Source: Catalinimonas niigatensis
Lineage (GTDB): Bacteria > Bacteroidota > Bacteroidia > Cytophagales > Cyclobacteriaceae
Direction of reading: 5' to 3'
Length of the DNA: 64,000 nt
Assembly: GCF_030506285.1 (NCBI RefSeq)
Contig: NZ_CP119422.1
Coordinates: 2,914,001-2,978,000, forward strand
Shown here: positions 51,618 to 60,815 of the stretch, one piece after another
How the letters are laid out: each line of letters begins with the position of its first letter
Numbering within the stretch: position 1 is the stretch's first letter
Made by a program: the position numbers and the translations under genes
The notes under the pieces: generated by a model
The model's input: only the letters and a program-made list of their open reading frames with translations
Told to the model about the DNA's origin: nothing
Database searches by the model: none

Positions 51618-53066
51618 TTAGTTTTGCATTTTTCCTTCCTGACTTACACTTTCTTTTGGCTTTTCATTATGAGTAGCCTGAACATCTTCCTGAGCCTTTT
51701 CTTTTTTCAAGTTATCCCATTTTCGGTTGATGGCTGAGCGGTAGTCAAAAGGCCGGATGATTAGCCTCGTGCCTCTATCATAAGTAAAATAATTCCATAT
51801 CCAATTCCCCAGAGTAATCAATTTTTGGCGGAAACTGACCAGATACATCAGGTGGACAAACATCCAGATAATCCATGCGATAAAGCCTCCAAAACGAATC
51901 TTGCCTGGCAAATCAGCCACTGCCCGGTTACGTCCGATTGTTGCCATGTAGCCTTTGTCTAAATAACGAAAGGTTTTCATACTTTTGCCCTTCAAATGAC
52001 GGCTGATGTTTTTTCCCAGTAATTCCCCCTGTTGCATGGCTACGGTTGCCACCTGTGGATGGCCTCCGGGAAACTCCTTGGAAGCCATACTGGCTACATC
52101 GCCTACGGCAAAAACATTGTCATAGCCAACGATACGGTTGAACTGATCTACCACATATCTGCTTCTTTCTGTCTTGGCCTTCTCCAGACCTGGCAGGATA
52201 ATTCCTGATACACCCGCAGCCCAGATAAGCGTTTCGGTATGGATGATCTCTCCGTTGCTGAGCTTTACCTGATAACCATCAAAATCCTGGACCATTGTTT
52301 TGAGCTTTACCGATACTTTAAAGCGTTCTTCCAAGTCTTTCTGCGCTCTGCTTCCTGCTTTTTCTGACATGGTTGGTAATAATCTCTCCAACCCTTCTAC
52401 CAGGTGAATATGCATGTGCGCATCAAAATCCAGTTCCGGATAATCGCGTGGCAATACATGTGCTTTCAATTCTCCTAATGCTCCTGCAAGTTCTACCCCG
52501 GTGGGGCCTCCACCAACGATGACAAAATTAGTGAGGCGGTCAATCTCTTCCTCATTATCAGAGGTAACTGCCCGTTCAAAGTTTTGCAAAAAGTGGCTGC
52601 GAAGGTTAAGCGCCTGCGGTACCTGCTTAAGCGGAAAAGCCAGTTCTTCGATGGATTTATTACCAAAATAATTGGTTTTCGTGCCTGTAGCTATCACCAG
52701 ATAATCGTAATGAATGGGGCCAATATTTGTATTGACCATATTTTCTTCAGCATCGATAGAATCCACACTGGCCATACGGAAGAAAAAATTCTCCTCATCG
52801 TCAAATATCTTGCGCAGGGGGCCTGCGATAGAATCCGGCTCCAGTCCCGCAGTGGCTACCTGATAAAGCAAGGGCTGAAAGGTATGGTAATTATGACGAT
52901 CCAGCATTACCACTTGTACATCTCTCATCTGAAGGTTCTTCACAAGTTGTATCCCTGCAAAGCCTCCTCCAACGATCACAATTCGGGGCTTTCCAATATC
53001 TGGTAACTGGGTAGCCAAATGTCTGGTTTCATCTGTATATTGTACAGGAGTTTCTATAACTGGCAT
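51618..53066 (-). CDS. Type II NADH:quinone oxidoreductase (NDH-2)
   Basis: The protein has 482 residues. The FAD-binding dinucleotide fold IVIVGGGFAGIQLVKNL is near residue 30 and the NAD-binding fold FVIVGGGPTGVELAGAL near 185; NYHTFQPLLYQVATAGLEPDSI, TLIWAAGVSG and DNVFAVGDVAS are characteristic. A short hydrophobic segment (IAWIIWMFVHLMYLVSF) near residue 400 anchors it to the inner membrane. It passes electrons from NADH to quinone without pumping protons, alongside complex I, of which two subunits are encoded at 22-25 kb. Confidence 0.93.
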   Translation of the reverse strand: MPVIETPVQYTDETRHLATQLPDIGKPRIVIVGGGFAGIQLVKNLQMRDVQVVMLDRHNYHTFQPLLYQVATAGLEPDSIAGPLRKIFDDEENFFFRMASVDSIDAEENMVNTNIGPIHYDYLVIATGTKTNYFGNKSIEELAFPLKQVPQALNLRSHFLQNFERAVTSDNEEEIDRLTNFVIVGGGPTGVELAGALGELKAHVLPRDYPELDFDAHMHIHLVEGLERLLPTMSEKAGSRAQKDLEERFKVSVKLKTMVQDFDGYQVKLSNGEIIHTETLIWAAGVSGIILPGLEKAKTERSRYVVDQFNRIVGYDNVFAVGDVASMASKEFPGGHPQVATVAMQQGELLGKNISRHLKGKSMKTFRYLDKGYMATIGRNRAVADLPGKIRFGGFIAWIIWMFVHLMYLVSFRQKLITLGNWIWNYFTYDRGTRLIIRPFDYRSAINRKWDNLKKEKAQEDVQATHNEKPKESVSQEGKMQN

Positions 53067-53178
53067 AGAAAGAATTTTTATAGTTAGCTAAAAAAATAAC
53101 GGTGAAATTTAAAAGCAAAGAAATGCTTAATCACACTATAATAATGTAACGAGCAGAATTGGAGCGTGTTTAGTAATT

Positions 53179-56055
53179 TTAGCCTTTTAGCTCTTCCTGT
53201 AAGAAATAACTGGTGTATCCTTTCTTGCATTTGGCTACCTTTTCAGGAGAGCCTTCACAGATGATTTGTCCTCCTTCTGTTCCTCCTTCAGGTCCCAGAT
53301 CTACTACGTAGTCAGCTACTTTGACTACATCCATATTGTGCTCAATGATGAGTACGGTGTTGCCTTTATCTACTAGCTTATTCAGTACATCCAGCAGATG
53401 CTTTATATCCTGAAAATGAAGTCCGGTAGTAGGTTCATCCAGAATGTAAAGGGTTTTTCCGGTATCTTTCTTTGAAAGTTCGGTAGAAAGCTTTACCCGC
53501 TGGGCCTCGCCCCCTGACAAAGTAGTGGCATGCTGACCCAAACTGATATAGCCCAGGCCTACATCTTCCAGGGTCTGAATCTTCCGGAGGATGCGAGGCT
53601 GATTTTCAAAAAACTCTACCGCTTGCTCAACGGTCATATCCAGTACATCAGCAATGGATTTTCCTTTGAAGCGGATTTCCAGCGTTTCCCGATTGTATCG
53701 CTTTCCTTTACAGGTAGGACAAGGTACATGTACATCAGGCAGAAAATCCATTTCTATCAGTTGCATGCCCGCTCCTTCACAAGTTTCACAACGTCCGCCT
53801 TTCACGTTGAAAGAAAAACGACCAGGCTTATAACCCCGTATTTTTGCCTCTGGCAACTGCGAAAACAAAGCACGAATATCCGAAAATACGCCAGTATAAG
53901 TAGCCGGATTAGAACGGGGCGTACGGCCGATAGGTGACTGGTCTACTTCAATAACTTTGTCAATCTCCTTGAGACCCTTTACATCTTTATAAGGATAAGG
54001 TTCGGTATGAGAGCGATAAAAATGCTGACTCAGCAATGGAAAAAGCGTATTGTGAATCAAAGTAGATTTACCACTGCCTGATACGCCTGTTACACATACC
54101 ATTTTGCCCAGAGGCAGAGTAAGTGTCACATTTTTCAGGTTGTTCCCTTTTGCTCCTGTCAGCTTGATTTCTTTTCCATTGCCTTCGCGTCTTTTTTCAG
54201 GAACAGCAATTTGGCGTTCACCCTTGAGGTATTCGGCAGTGACGCCTCCGTTTTGCAGAAATTCTTTGGGGCTGCCTGCAGCGATCACTTTTCCACCGTG
54301 CCTGCCCGCTCCCGGACCGATGTCAAGTATGTAATCAGCATGCAACATCATGTCTTTGTCATGCTCTACCACAATTACCGTATTCCCTAGGTCACGCAAA
54401 TCCTGCAAAGCTTTAATCAGCTTCACATTGTCGCGCTGGTGCAGTCCAATACTGGGTTCATCCAGAATATATAATACACCTACCAATTGGGTGCCGATCT
54501 GAGTAGCCAGGCGAATGCGCTGTGCTTCACCTCCGGAAAGGGTTTTAAGTGGGCGATTAAGATTCAGGTAAGTAAGACCTACATCTACCAGAAAGCCAAT
54601 ACGCTTACGGATTTCTTTCAGCACTTCAGTAGCAATAATACGCTGCCTGCCGCTGATTCTGTCTTCTAATCCTACAAACCACTGGCTCAGGTCATCCACG
54701 TTCATCATGGCCAGCTCTGCGATGTTTTTATCGTCTATTTTGAAGTGCAACGATTCTTTCTTCAGACGCGCTCCTTCGCACTCAGGGCAGGTGCGGCTGC
54801 TGACAAACTGCTTTACCCATTTCTGGATTTTGTCCGTTCCGGTTTCCTGTTGTTTTTCCAAATAGCCAATGACTCCTTCAAATTTCACATTGTAGTTGGA
54901 ACCCGGATACTTGATGGATTTTACGGCCACAGTCTCCTGATCGCCATGCATGATGACCTTCATCACCTCTTCAGGAATGTCTTTGACAGGTGTGCTCAGC
55001 TTTACCTTATGCCTTTTCAGAACTGCCTCCAGCTTTTTAAATATCCAGATATCCCTATATTCACCCAAAGGAGCAATGCCTCCGCGACTGATACTTAGCT
55101 TATCATCCGGAACGATAGCATCCATTGCAAACTCTTCAATTGACCCCAGACCATGACAGGAAGGGCACATACCATAGGGAGAGTTAAAAGAAAAAGTATT
55201 GGGCGCAGGCTCATCATAGGCCAGTCCGGTTTCGGGGTCCATCAGGTATTTGGAAAAATGCTGCACATTACCTTCTGTATCCGACACCATCATGATCCCT
55301 TTACCATGATTGAGGGCAGTTTTGATAGATTCTGTTATCCGGTAACGATCCTCAGTTTCTACTATTACCCTATCTATTACAATCTCAATATCGTGTGTTT
55401 TGTAGCGGTCTACCTGCATCTTAGGAACCAGATCCACTAATTCACCATCCACACGTACTTTGGCAAAGCCCATTTTTCGGATCTGCTGAAAAAGCTCTCG
55501 ATAGTGGCCTTTACGCCCCTTCACCACCGGGGCAAGAATGATAAGTTTCTGCTGATTAAAGCTCTCCAGAATATAATCAATGATCTGATCTTCTGACTGC
55601 TGCTTCATCTTTTTACCCGTCAGATAAGAGTAAGCCTCACCGGCACGGGCAAAGAGCAGTCGCATAAAGTCATAGATTTCCGTCACCGTACCGACAGTAG
55701 AGCGGGGGTTTTTGGAAGTTGTTTTTTGCTCAATAGAAATTACCGGACTCAGTCCATTGATCTTATCTACGTCCGGGCGCTCCAGATTCCCTATAAAAGA
55801 ACGGGCATAAGCCGAAAAGCTCTCCATGTACCGACGCTGTCCTTCGGCATAAATAGTGTCAAAAGCCAGGGAGGATTTTCCGCTACCACTAATCCCGGTG
55901 ATGACAATGAGTTTGTTTCGTGGCAGCCATACATCTATATTTTTAAGATTATGCTCTCTGGCGCCATAAATTTCAATGGCTTCCTGATCATATGAAGTAG
56001 AAATTCCGTTTTCAGAAGTTTGTGTATGTAAAGTTTGCTGGTCTGTCCGCTGCAT
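53179..56055 (-). CDS. uvrA: Excinuclease ABC subunit A
   Basis: The protein has 958 residues, the normal length. Two ABC ATPase modules: Walker [15 protein letters not shown] near residue 50 and [14 protein letters not shown] near 655; signatures [12 protein letters not shown] and [12 protein letters not shown]; zinc-finger cysteines [17 protein letters not shown] and CETCEGAG with CPTCKGKRY. It scans DNA for damage and loads UvrB in nucleotide excision repair. It is a single-gene unit. Confidence 0.97.
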   Translation of the reverse strand: MQRTDQQTLHTQTSENGISTSYDQEAIEIYGAREHNLKNIDVWLPRNKLIVITGISGSGKSSLAFDTIYAEGQRRYMESFSAYARSFIGNLERPDVDKINGLSPVISIEQKTTSKNPRSTVGTVTEIYDFMRLLFARAGEAYSYLTGKKMKQQSEDQIIDYILESFNQQKLIILAPVVKGRKGHYRELFQQIRKMGFAKVRVDGELVDLVPKMQVDRYKTHDIEIVIDRVIVETEDRYRITESIKTALNHGKGIMMVSDTEGNVQHFSKYLMDPETGLAYDEPAPNTFSFNSPYGMCPSCHGLGSIEEFAMDAIVPDDKLSISRGGIAPLGEYRDIWIFKKLEAVLKRHKVKLSTPVKDIPEEVMKVIMHGDQETVAVKSIKYPGSNYNVKFEGVIGYLEKQQETGTDKIQKWVKQFVSSRTCPECEGARLKKESLHFKIDDKNIAELAMMNVDDLSQWFVGLEDRISGRQRIIATEVLKEIRKRIGFLVDVGLTYLNLNRPLKTLSGGEAQRIRLATQIGTQLVGVLYILDEPSIGLHQRDNVKLIKALQDLRDLGNTVIVVEHDKDMMLHADYILDIGPGAGRHGGKVIAAGSPKEFLQNGGVTAEYLKGERQIAVPEKRREGNGKEIKLTGAKGNNLKNVTLTLPLGKMVCVTGVSGSGKSTLIHNTLFPLLSQHFYRSHTEPYPYKDVKGLKEIDKVIEVDQSPIGRTPRSNPATYTGVFSDIRALFSQLPEAKIRGYKPGRFSFNVKGGRCETCEGAGMQLIEMDFLPDVHVPCPTCKGKRYNRETLEIRFKGKSIADVLDMTVEQAVEFFENQPRILRKIQTLEDVGLGYISLGQHATTLSGGEAQRVKLSTELSKKDTGKTLYILDEPTTGLHFQDIKHLLDVLNKLVDKGNTVLIIEHNMDVVKVADYVVDLGPEGGTEGGQIICEGSPEKVAKCKKGYTSYFLQEELKG

Positions 56056-56164
56056 ACAAAAATGACATTAGATGTTAGGTCTATACCCTAACTGTTGGAA
56101 GCTGCAAAAGGTGCTAATTTAGGATAATTTTACTTCATCAGGAAGTGGAAGCAGTCTCCTGGAA

Positions 56165-56210
56165 AAAGTAAAACTGTCCCCCGCCCTATTTAGAGAAGAA
56201 GACAGTTTTT
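56165..56210 (-). terminator. Terminator of the transglycosylase unit
   Basis: A 9-bp perfect stem (AAAACTGTC / GACAGTTTT) encloses 22 bases and is followed on the minus strand by ACTTTTT. It lies 30 bases after the stop of the lytic transglycosylase and upstream of uvrA. Confidence 0.6.
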
Positions 56211-56241
56211 TCTACTATGAGGACATAGGCTTACAGACTTA

Positions 56242-57246
56242 TTAATCCAGTTTTTGAACTACATACTGTTCAACTGGGTCCTTAGAAATTAGGATTTCAT
56301 AGGTATTCTTTTTCACTGTCAGTTCATCGCTGCGTAGCCAGGGATTATAGCGCTTGAGTGTTTTATAAGTAATGCCATGCTCATGGGCAAAATCTACCAA
56401 ATCAGAGATAGTTTTTTCTACTTTTACCGTATCAAATGCAGGCTGGCTATATCGTTCAGACTCGGCAATATTGAAGCCATATAATCCGGGATCTTCCAGA
56501 ATTGCCTTGGCAGCCAATACCCTGAACATATAGCGGGCGGTTTCATCATTGAGTAATACATCAAAATAGGAGTCTACTTTCTGCTCATCCAGACGACGTT
56601 CCAGCCCCCGCATACCCACATTGTAAGAAGCAGCTACGCTGGTCCAGCTGCCAAATTTATCGTAAGCATCCTGCAAATATTTACAGGCGGCCACGGTAGA
56701 TTTGATGGGATCTCTTCTTTCATCTACTTCATCGTTTACTTCCAGGCCGTACTGCTCGGCAGTGCCTTCCAGAAGCTGCCAGAAACCTACCGCATTCTTA
56801 TGTGACATTGCACTTTCTTCAAAATTACTTTCAATAGCCACGATGTATTTAAAGTCATCGGGAATGTTGTTTTCTTTCAAAACCTCAGAGATGCGAGACA
56901 TCCAGCGGTGCGAACGCTTAATCATCAAAATGGTATTGGAGTGCCAGTTGGCATTGACATGAATCTCACGGTCGAATCGCTCCCGCAAATCCGGCTCCAG
57001 CAGGCGGATTTTCTCTCCGGCAAAGAGCGCCTCATCAGGCGTAGGCACAATGAATGCCTGATAATTGGGAAGTTTAGTAGTTCCTACCTTCTCAAGGCCT
57101 TCTCTCTCTACGCTCTCCATATCCATAGAAGCTTCTTTCACTCCCGAAGGATGGTTTTCTTCCACAAACTCTCTCCATCCCAGGTAAAATACCAAGAGTA
57201 GAATGATCACAAACTGTATTTTAACCTGCGTTCTTAATGTCTTCAA
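56242..57246 (-). CDS. Lytic transglycosylase (MltD-like)
   Basis: The protein has 334 residues. An N-terminal hydrophobic segment (VIILLLVFYLGW) serves as anchor or uncleaved signal. The SLT goose-lysozyme-like domain (about 125-265) has catalytic Glu in AIESNFEESAMS, the NAVGFWQLLEGTAEQYGL segment and AAASYNVGMRGLERR. The C-terminus (about 280-334) looks like one LysM-type unit (DLVDFAHEHGITYKTLKRYN). It cleaves peptidoglycan. It starts six bases after the LOG-family gene. Confidence 0.92.
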   Translation of the reverse strand: MKTLRTQVKIQFVIILLLVFYLGWREFVEENHPSGVKEASMDMESVEREGLEKVGTTKLPNYQAFIVPTPDEALFAGEKIRLLEPDLRERFDREIHVNANWHSNTILMIKRSHRWMSRISEVLKENNIPDDFKYIVAIESNFEESAMSHKNAVGFWQLLEGTAEQYGLEVNDEVDERRDPIKSTVAACKYLQDAYDKFGSWTSVAASYNVGMRGLERRLDEQKVDSYFDVLLNDETARYMFRVLAAKAILEDPGLYGFNIAESERYSQPAFDTVKVEKTISDLVDFAHEHGITYKTLKRYNPWLRSDELTVKKNTYEILISKDPVEQYVVQKLD

Positions 57247-57252
57247 AATGAT

Positions 57253-58035
57253 CTAGAAATTTGGTGACAAAGTATATTTTGAGTAAAAGTTATCAATCAC
57301 TTCCACCGCTTCTTCAGGAGTATCTACCAGATTAATCAGATTCATATCCACACTGCTGATATTTTGCTCCTGCTTAAGCACGATCTCTTCTATCCATTGT
57401 AGTAATCCTTTCCAGTAGTCGGTGCCAACCAATACGATAGGAAATCTACCAATCTTTTTAGTTTGGATCAGTGTCAATGCTTCAAACAACTCATCTAAAG
57501 TGCCAAATCCACCGGGCATCACAATGAATCCCTGTGAATATTTGACAAACATCACCTTTCTAACAAAAAAATAATCAAAAGTGATCAGTTTATCCGGATC
57601 AATATAAATATTACTGGACTGCTCAAAAGGTAAAATGATGTTGATCCCCACGGATTTACCTTCTTCTCTACGGGCTCCTTTATTTCCCGCTTCCATGATA
57701 CCAGGACCTCCACCAGTGATCACACCATAGCCATGCCTTACCAATCTGGCAGCAATCTCCTCGGTAGTTTTATAATAAGGATGATCATCAAGGGTACGGG
57801 CAGAGCCGAATATTGTCACACAAGGTCCTATTTTGGCCAGTTTCTCAAAACCTTCTACAAATTCAGACATGATCTTAAATACTGCCCAGGAATCGTTAAT
57901 CTTGATCTCGTTCCAGTCGCGTTCTCTAAAAGCTTTTTTTATACGTTCTCCAGGGGTGGGTATATGTTCGGGCAACTGTTTGGTTGCCCCATTCTTATTG
58001 GCTTCAGTCTCACTATTCATTTTATTCTTCTTCAA
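57253..58035 (-). CDS. LOG-family protein (TIGR00730, nucleotide-binding fold)
   Basis: The protein has 260 residues. The family motifs are VTIFGSARTLDDHPYYKT, GGGPGIMEAGNKGAR and the nucleotide-binding VMPGGFGTLDELFEAL. Members are cytokinin-riboside 5'-monophosphate phosphoribohydrolases or nucleotide-cleaving Rossmann proteins. An N-terminal ~35-residue extension precedes the fold. It sits between the TIGR01777 oxidoreductase gene (71-base gap) and the transglycosylase gene (6-base gap); a joint function is not known. Confidence 0.92.
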   Translation of the reverse strand: MKKNKMNSETEANKNGATKQLPEHIPTPGERIKKAFRERDWNEIKINDSWAVFKIMSEFVEGFEKLAKIGPCVTIFGSARTLDDHPYYKTTEEIAARLVRHGYGVITGGGPGIMEAGNKGARREEGKSVGINIILPFEQSSNIYIDPDKLITFDYFFVRKVMFVKYSQGFIVMPGGFGTLDELFEALTLIQTKKIGRFPIVLVGTDYWKGLLQWIEEIVLKQEQNISSVDMNLINLVDTPEEAVEVIDNFYSKYTLSPNF

Positions 58036-58106
58036 TGGGTTATTTACTTGCTTTTACTTAACAGGAATGTCGGTGCTAACATTCCAGCTTTTATAGCCAT
58101 GCGCTA

Positions 58107-59024
58107 TTATTTCAAGAGGTCAGCCAGCGCGGCATCTATTCTTTTGTACTTAAAATCAAATCCGGTCTTTTGTATTTTTTGGCCGGAAACCTTGTTACCA
58201 CCTAACACAATTGATGCCATTTCTCCAAAAACCAGCCGCAGGGCAAAGGCCGGTACCTTGGGGATGAAGAGGGGTTTATGTAATATTTTGGCGGCACTTT
58301 GAGTAAGTTCTTCGTTGGTGACCGGACGCGGTGCTACGGCATTGTACACATCATTTACTTCTTCATTTTCCAGTGCGTGAATAAACATACGACATATATC
58401 GTCTATATGTATCCAACTCATGTACTGCTGACCATTTCCCAGAGGAGCTCCTACGCCGAATTTGATGGGCTGTACAATTTTCGCAAGCGCGCCTCCTTCC
58501 ATGCTCAGTACTATACCAGTCCGAAGCTTTACTGTACGGATATTTAACCGTTTGATTTCGTCTACTGAAGCTTCCCACTGCTTGACTACATCTACAATAA
58601 ATTCATTACCCTTCGGGCTGTTTTCAAACATCTCTGTACTACCAGTATCTGATCCGTAAATTGAAATGCCCGAGGCAGACACAAAGGCTTTGATCTGATG
58701 TTCGCCGAGTTGAGCAATAGTGTCATGCAGCAGGCGGGTAGAGTCCGTACGGCTTTTGATGATGAGCTTCTTACGGCTTTCTGTCCAGCGTTGATCAGCC
58801 AGACTGGCCCCTGCCAGATGCACAATGTAATCTGCCTGCTGCAGGGCTTCGGGTTCTATTTCCTGTTTTTGAATATCCCACAAATACGTTTTCACAGTTT
58901 CGTTTCCCTTACGGGAACGGCTCAGATGGCTTACCTGATACCCCTTTTCCTGAAGCATAGGAGTAAGTCTGCTACCAATCATACCAGTACCACCCGTGAT
59001 GAGTACATTTTTATGTATATCCAT
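58107..59024 (-). CDS. TIGR01777-family epimerase-like oxidoreductase
   Basis: The protein has 305 residues. An NAD(P)-binding Rossmann fold with VLITGGTGMIGSRLTPML, YIVHLAGASLADQRWTESRK, ASGISIYGSD, KLRTGIVLSMEGGALAKI, WIHIDDICRMF and the C-terminal DUF1731-like segment (PAFALRLVFGEMASIVLGG) identifies the family of extended SDR epimerase-like proteins. The substrate is unknown. It is the first gene of the three-gene unit with LOG and transglycosylase. Confidence 0.93.
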   Translation of the reverse strand: MDIHKNVLITGGTGMIGSRLTPMLQEKGYQVSHLSRSRKGNETVKTYLWDIQKQEIEPEALQQADYIVHLAGASLADQRWTESRKKLIIKSRTDSTRLLHDTIAQLGEHQIKAFVSASGISIYGSDTGSTEMFENSPKGNEFIVDVVKQWEASVDEIKRLNIRTVKLRTGIVLSMEGGALAKIVQPIKFGVGAPLGNGQQYMSWIHIDDICRMFIHALENEEVNDVYNAVAPRPVTNEELTQSAAKILHKPLFIPKVPAFALRLVFGEMASIVLGGNKVSGQKIQKTGFDFKYKRIDAALADLLK

Positions 59025-59253
59025 GACAATAGTTTTGTTCCTTGTAAACGCTTACAAACTACGGATGTTTTTTCATAAATACTTAGCCAATATTTTCCTA
59101 AATCCATGCGATGAAATCCTGATTCTATCCCAATGAAGCATCTCTAAACTGTAAAGCTTAATTAATCTCCTGAGATAAAGAACTACGCGTAAACATTACG
59201 TGTTACTCCTCATACTTCCTTTGTTTATTAGCAGAACCCAACCTTTGATTTCT

Positions 59254-60372
59254 ATGAATAGCCCCTCCCATCAGGCTCAGCAAGATTGGAAAGCGTTTAT
59301 TGATCATTTTCCGGATCATATTGCCAACTTTGACAGAGACTATAAACATTTATACATCAACCAAGCCATAGAAAATGAGATCAGCCTGCCTGCTTCAGCG
59401 GTACTGGGAAAAAGTAACCGTGACCTTGGCATTCCAGGTGACGAAAAGGAGCTTGATGCCATAGAGGCAACTATTGATTCTGTATTTGAGTTGCAGGAGC
59501 CGATAGACCACTATACCCATCACCAGTTTGAAGATGGGGTCCGTTACTATTTCATGAAGTTCATTCCCCAGATTAATTCATCTGGTAAAGTGGAATCTGT
59601 CTGGGCGATGACAAGAGAAATCACTTTATTAAGACATACCCAGGAGAAGTTAAAAATATCACAGCAAGACTTAGAAAAAAAGAACCAGGAGTTGGATCGG
59701 GCCAATGCCACACAACAGACTTTGTTATATACCATTGCCCACGACCTGCGTAGTCCTTTAGAAAATGTGAAGGCACTGGTCCAATTGATTAACGAAAGTA
59801 AAGGAGATCAAACGACTGTGCTTACACAATTGCTCCAGACTGCAACCCAACGTCTGGATGAGGTACTGTCAGGATTGATTGATCTGATGAAAACCCAGCA
59901 TGAAGGTCAGAGCAAACAGCAGTATAAGTTAAACGAAATGCTTGCATTGATAAAAACAGAGTTTGGAGACTCTCTCAGACACGCCAAAGCTACTATAACT
60001 GCTGATTTTTCAGCTTGCCCCGAGATTAAGTTTCCTAAAGCTTATCTGGAGAGCTTGTTTCGCAATATAATTAGCAACGCGATCAAGTATCGCTCTGAGG
60101 GCAGCCCCCTGCATTTGGAGATCCGATCAGAGTGTAAAAAAGGATTTGTGGTGATAAACTTTAAGGATAACGGGCAGGGCATGGATCTGTCCCTCCACGG
60201 CAAAAACCTGTTTCATCCCTTCTTTCGCATTGACCAGAAAGAACAGGGCAAGGGGATAGGCTTACACATTGTCAAAAGGATACTGGAGGAAAAAGGAGGG
60301 AAGCTGGAAGTAGAAAGTAAGCTGGGACAAGGTACTCAATTCATTTGCTGGCTGCGGGAAGAGGAAGCTTAG
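59254..60372 (+). CDS. Orphan PAS-containing sensor histidine kinase
   Basis: The protein has 372 residues from the ATG at 59254 (MNSPSHQAQQDWK). A GTG 18 codons further upstream would add a hydrophobic stretch (LLLILPLFIS) of uncertain value. A PAS domain of the cytoplasmic type fills residues ~10-125, then a coiled coil, HisKA (LLYTIAHDLRSPLENVKALV with the phospho-His) and HATPase with NIISNAIKYRS, FKDNGQGMD and GKGIGLHIVKRILEE. It autophosphorylates in response to an unknown signal; no response regulator lies nearby. Confidence 0.88.
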   Translation: MNSPSHQAQQDWKAFIDHFPDHIANFDRDYKHLYINQAIENEISLPASAVLGKSNRDLGIPGDEKELDAIEATIDSVFELQEPIDHYTHHQFEDGVRYYFMKFIPQINSSGKVESVWAMTREITLLRHTQEKLKISQQDLEKKNQELDRANATQQTLLYTIAHDLRSPLENVKALVQLINESKGDQTTVLTQLLQTATQRLDEVLSGLIDLMKTQHEGQSKQQYKLNEMLALIKTEFGDSLRHAKATITADFSACPEIKFPKAYLESLFRNIISNAIKYRSEGSPLHLEIRSECKKGFVVINFKDNGQGMDLSLHGKNLFHPFFRIDQKEQGKGIGLHIVKRILEEKGGKLEVESKLGQGTQFICWLREEEA

Positions 60373-60815
60373 CGTTTCTTTTGGAATCTCCATCAAGCTT
60401 ATCAGTGTTTTATAACGCTTGCAAAACCGATCTAAAAACATTTAGATAGGAGGATAAAAAGGTCCAGTTAATGCTTGCATAGCTGAGATCAATTACTTTA
60501 CATAAAGAAGTCCGGAAGCAAATTCCAGGCTTTCTACAGTATCTACTCCCCAGGCTGATAAGCTGAAGATCGTATAATCTGTAGATACCTTTATCTATTT
60601 GATAACTCTGGCTTAATCCCCGCTTCACAGATAAGCCTTACCTTTGGTCACCTCATAAGACATGATTTATTGTTTGACCTGAAAGACAATTGCTCCTGTC
60701 GATTGTCTTTTACTTTTGATATCGCTACAAACTTTATCAGTTAACACAAATATGTAATTTGAAGAGCATAAAAAAGCAGCACTTAGGCCGCTTTTTTACT
60801 ATACGAGATTGATAT
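60373..60815. other. Non-coding gap with terminator-like hairpin
   Basis: There are 443 bases without a convincing gene. A 9-bp stem AAAGACAAT / ATTGTCTTT with an 11-base loop (60682-60710) followed by TACTTTT lies about 310 bases after the kinase stop and could end its transcript late. No tRNA cloverleaf was seen. A short open frame on the minus strand (60410-60628) has no recognisable features. Confidence 0.4.
60770..60797 (-). terminator. Terminator of the TonB-dependent receptor gene
   Basis: On the minus strand a stem AAAAAAGCGGC / GCTGCTTTTTT (one G-T pair) with a 6-base loop has T-runs after it. It lies 19 bases after the receptor stop. Confidence 0.82.

Noticed and set aside
60410-60628. 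72-codon minus-strand frame after the histidine kinase
   Set aside because: It has no recognisable family and mixed composition, and lies between convergent gene ends; not supported as a gene.
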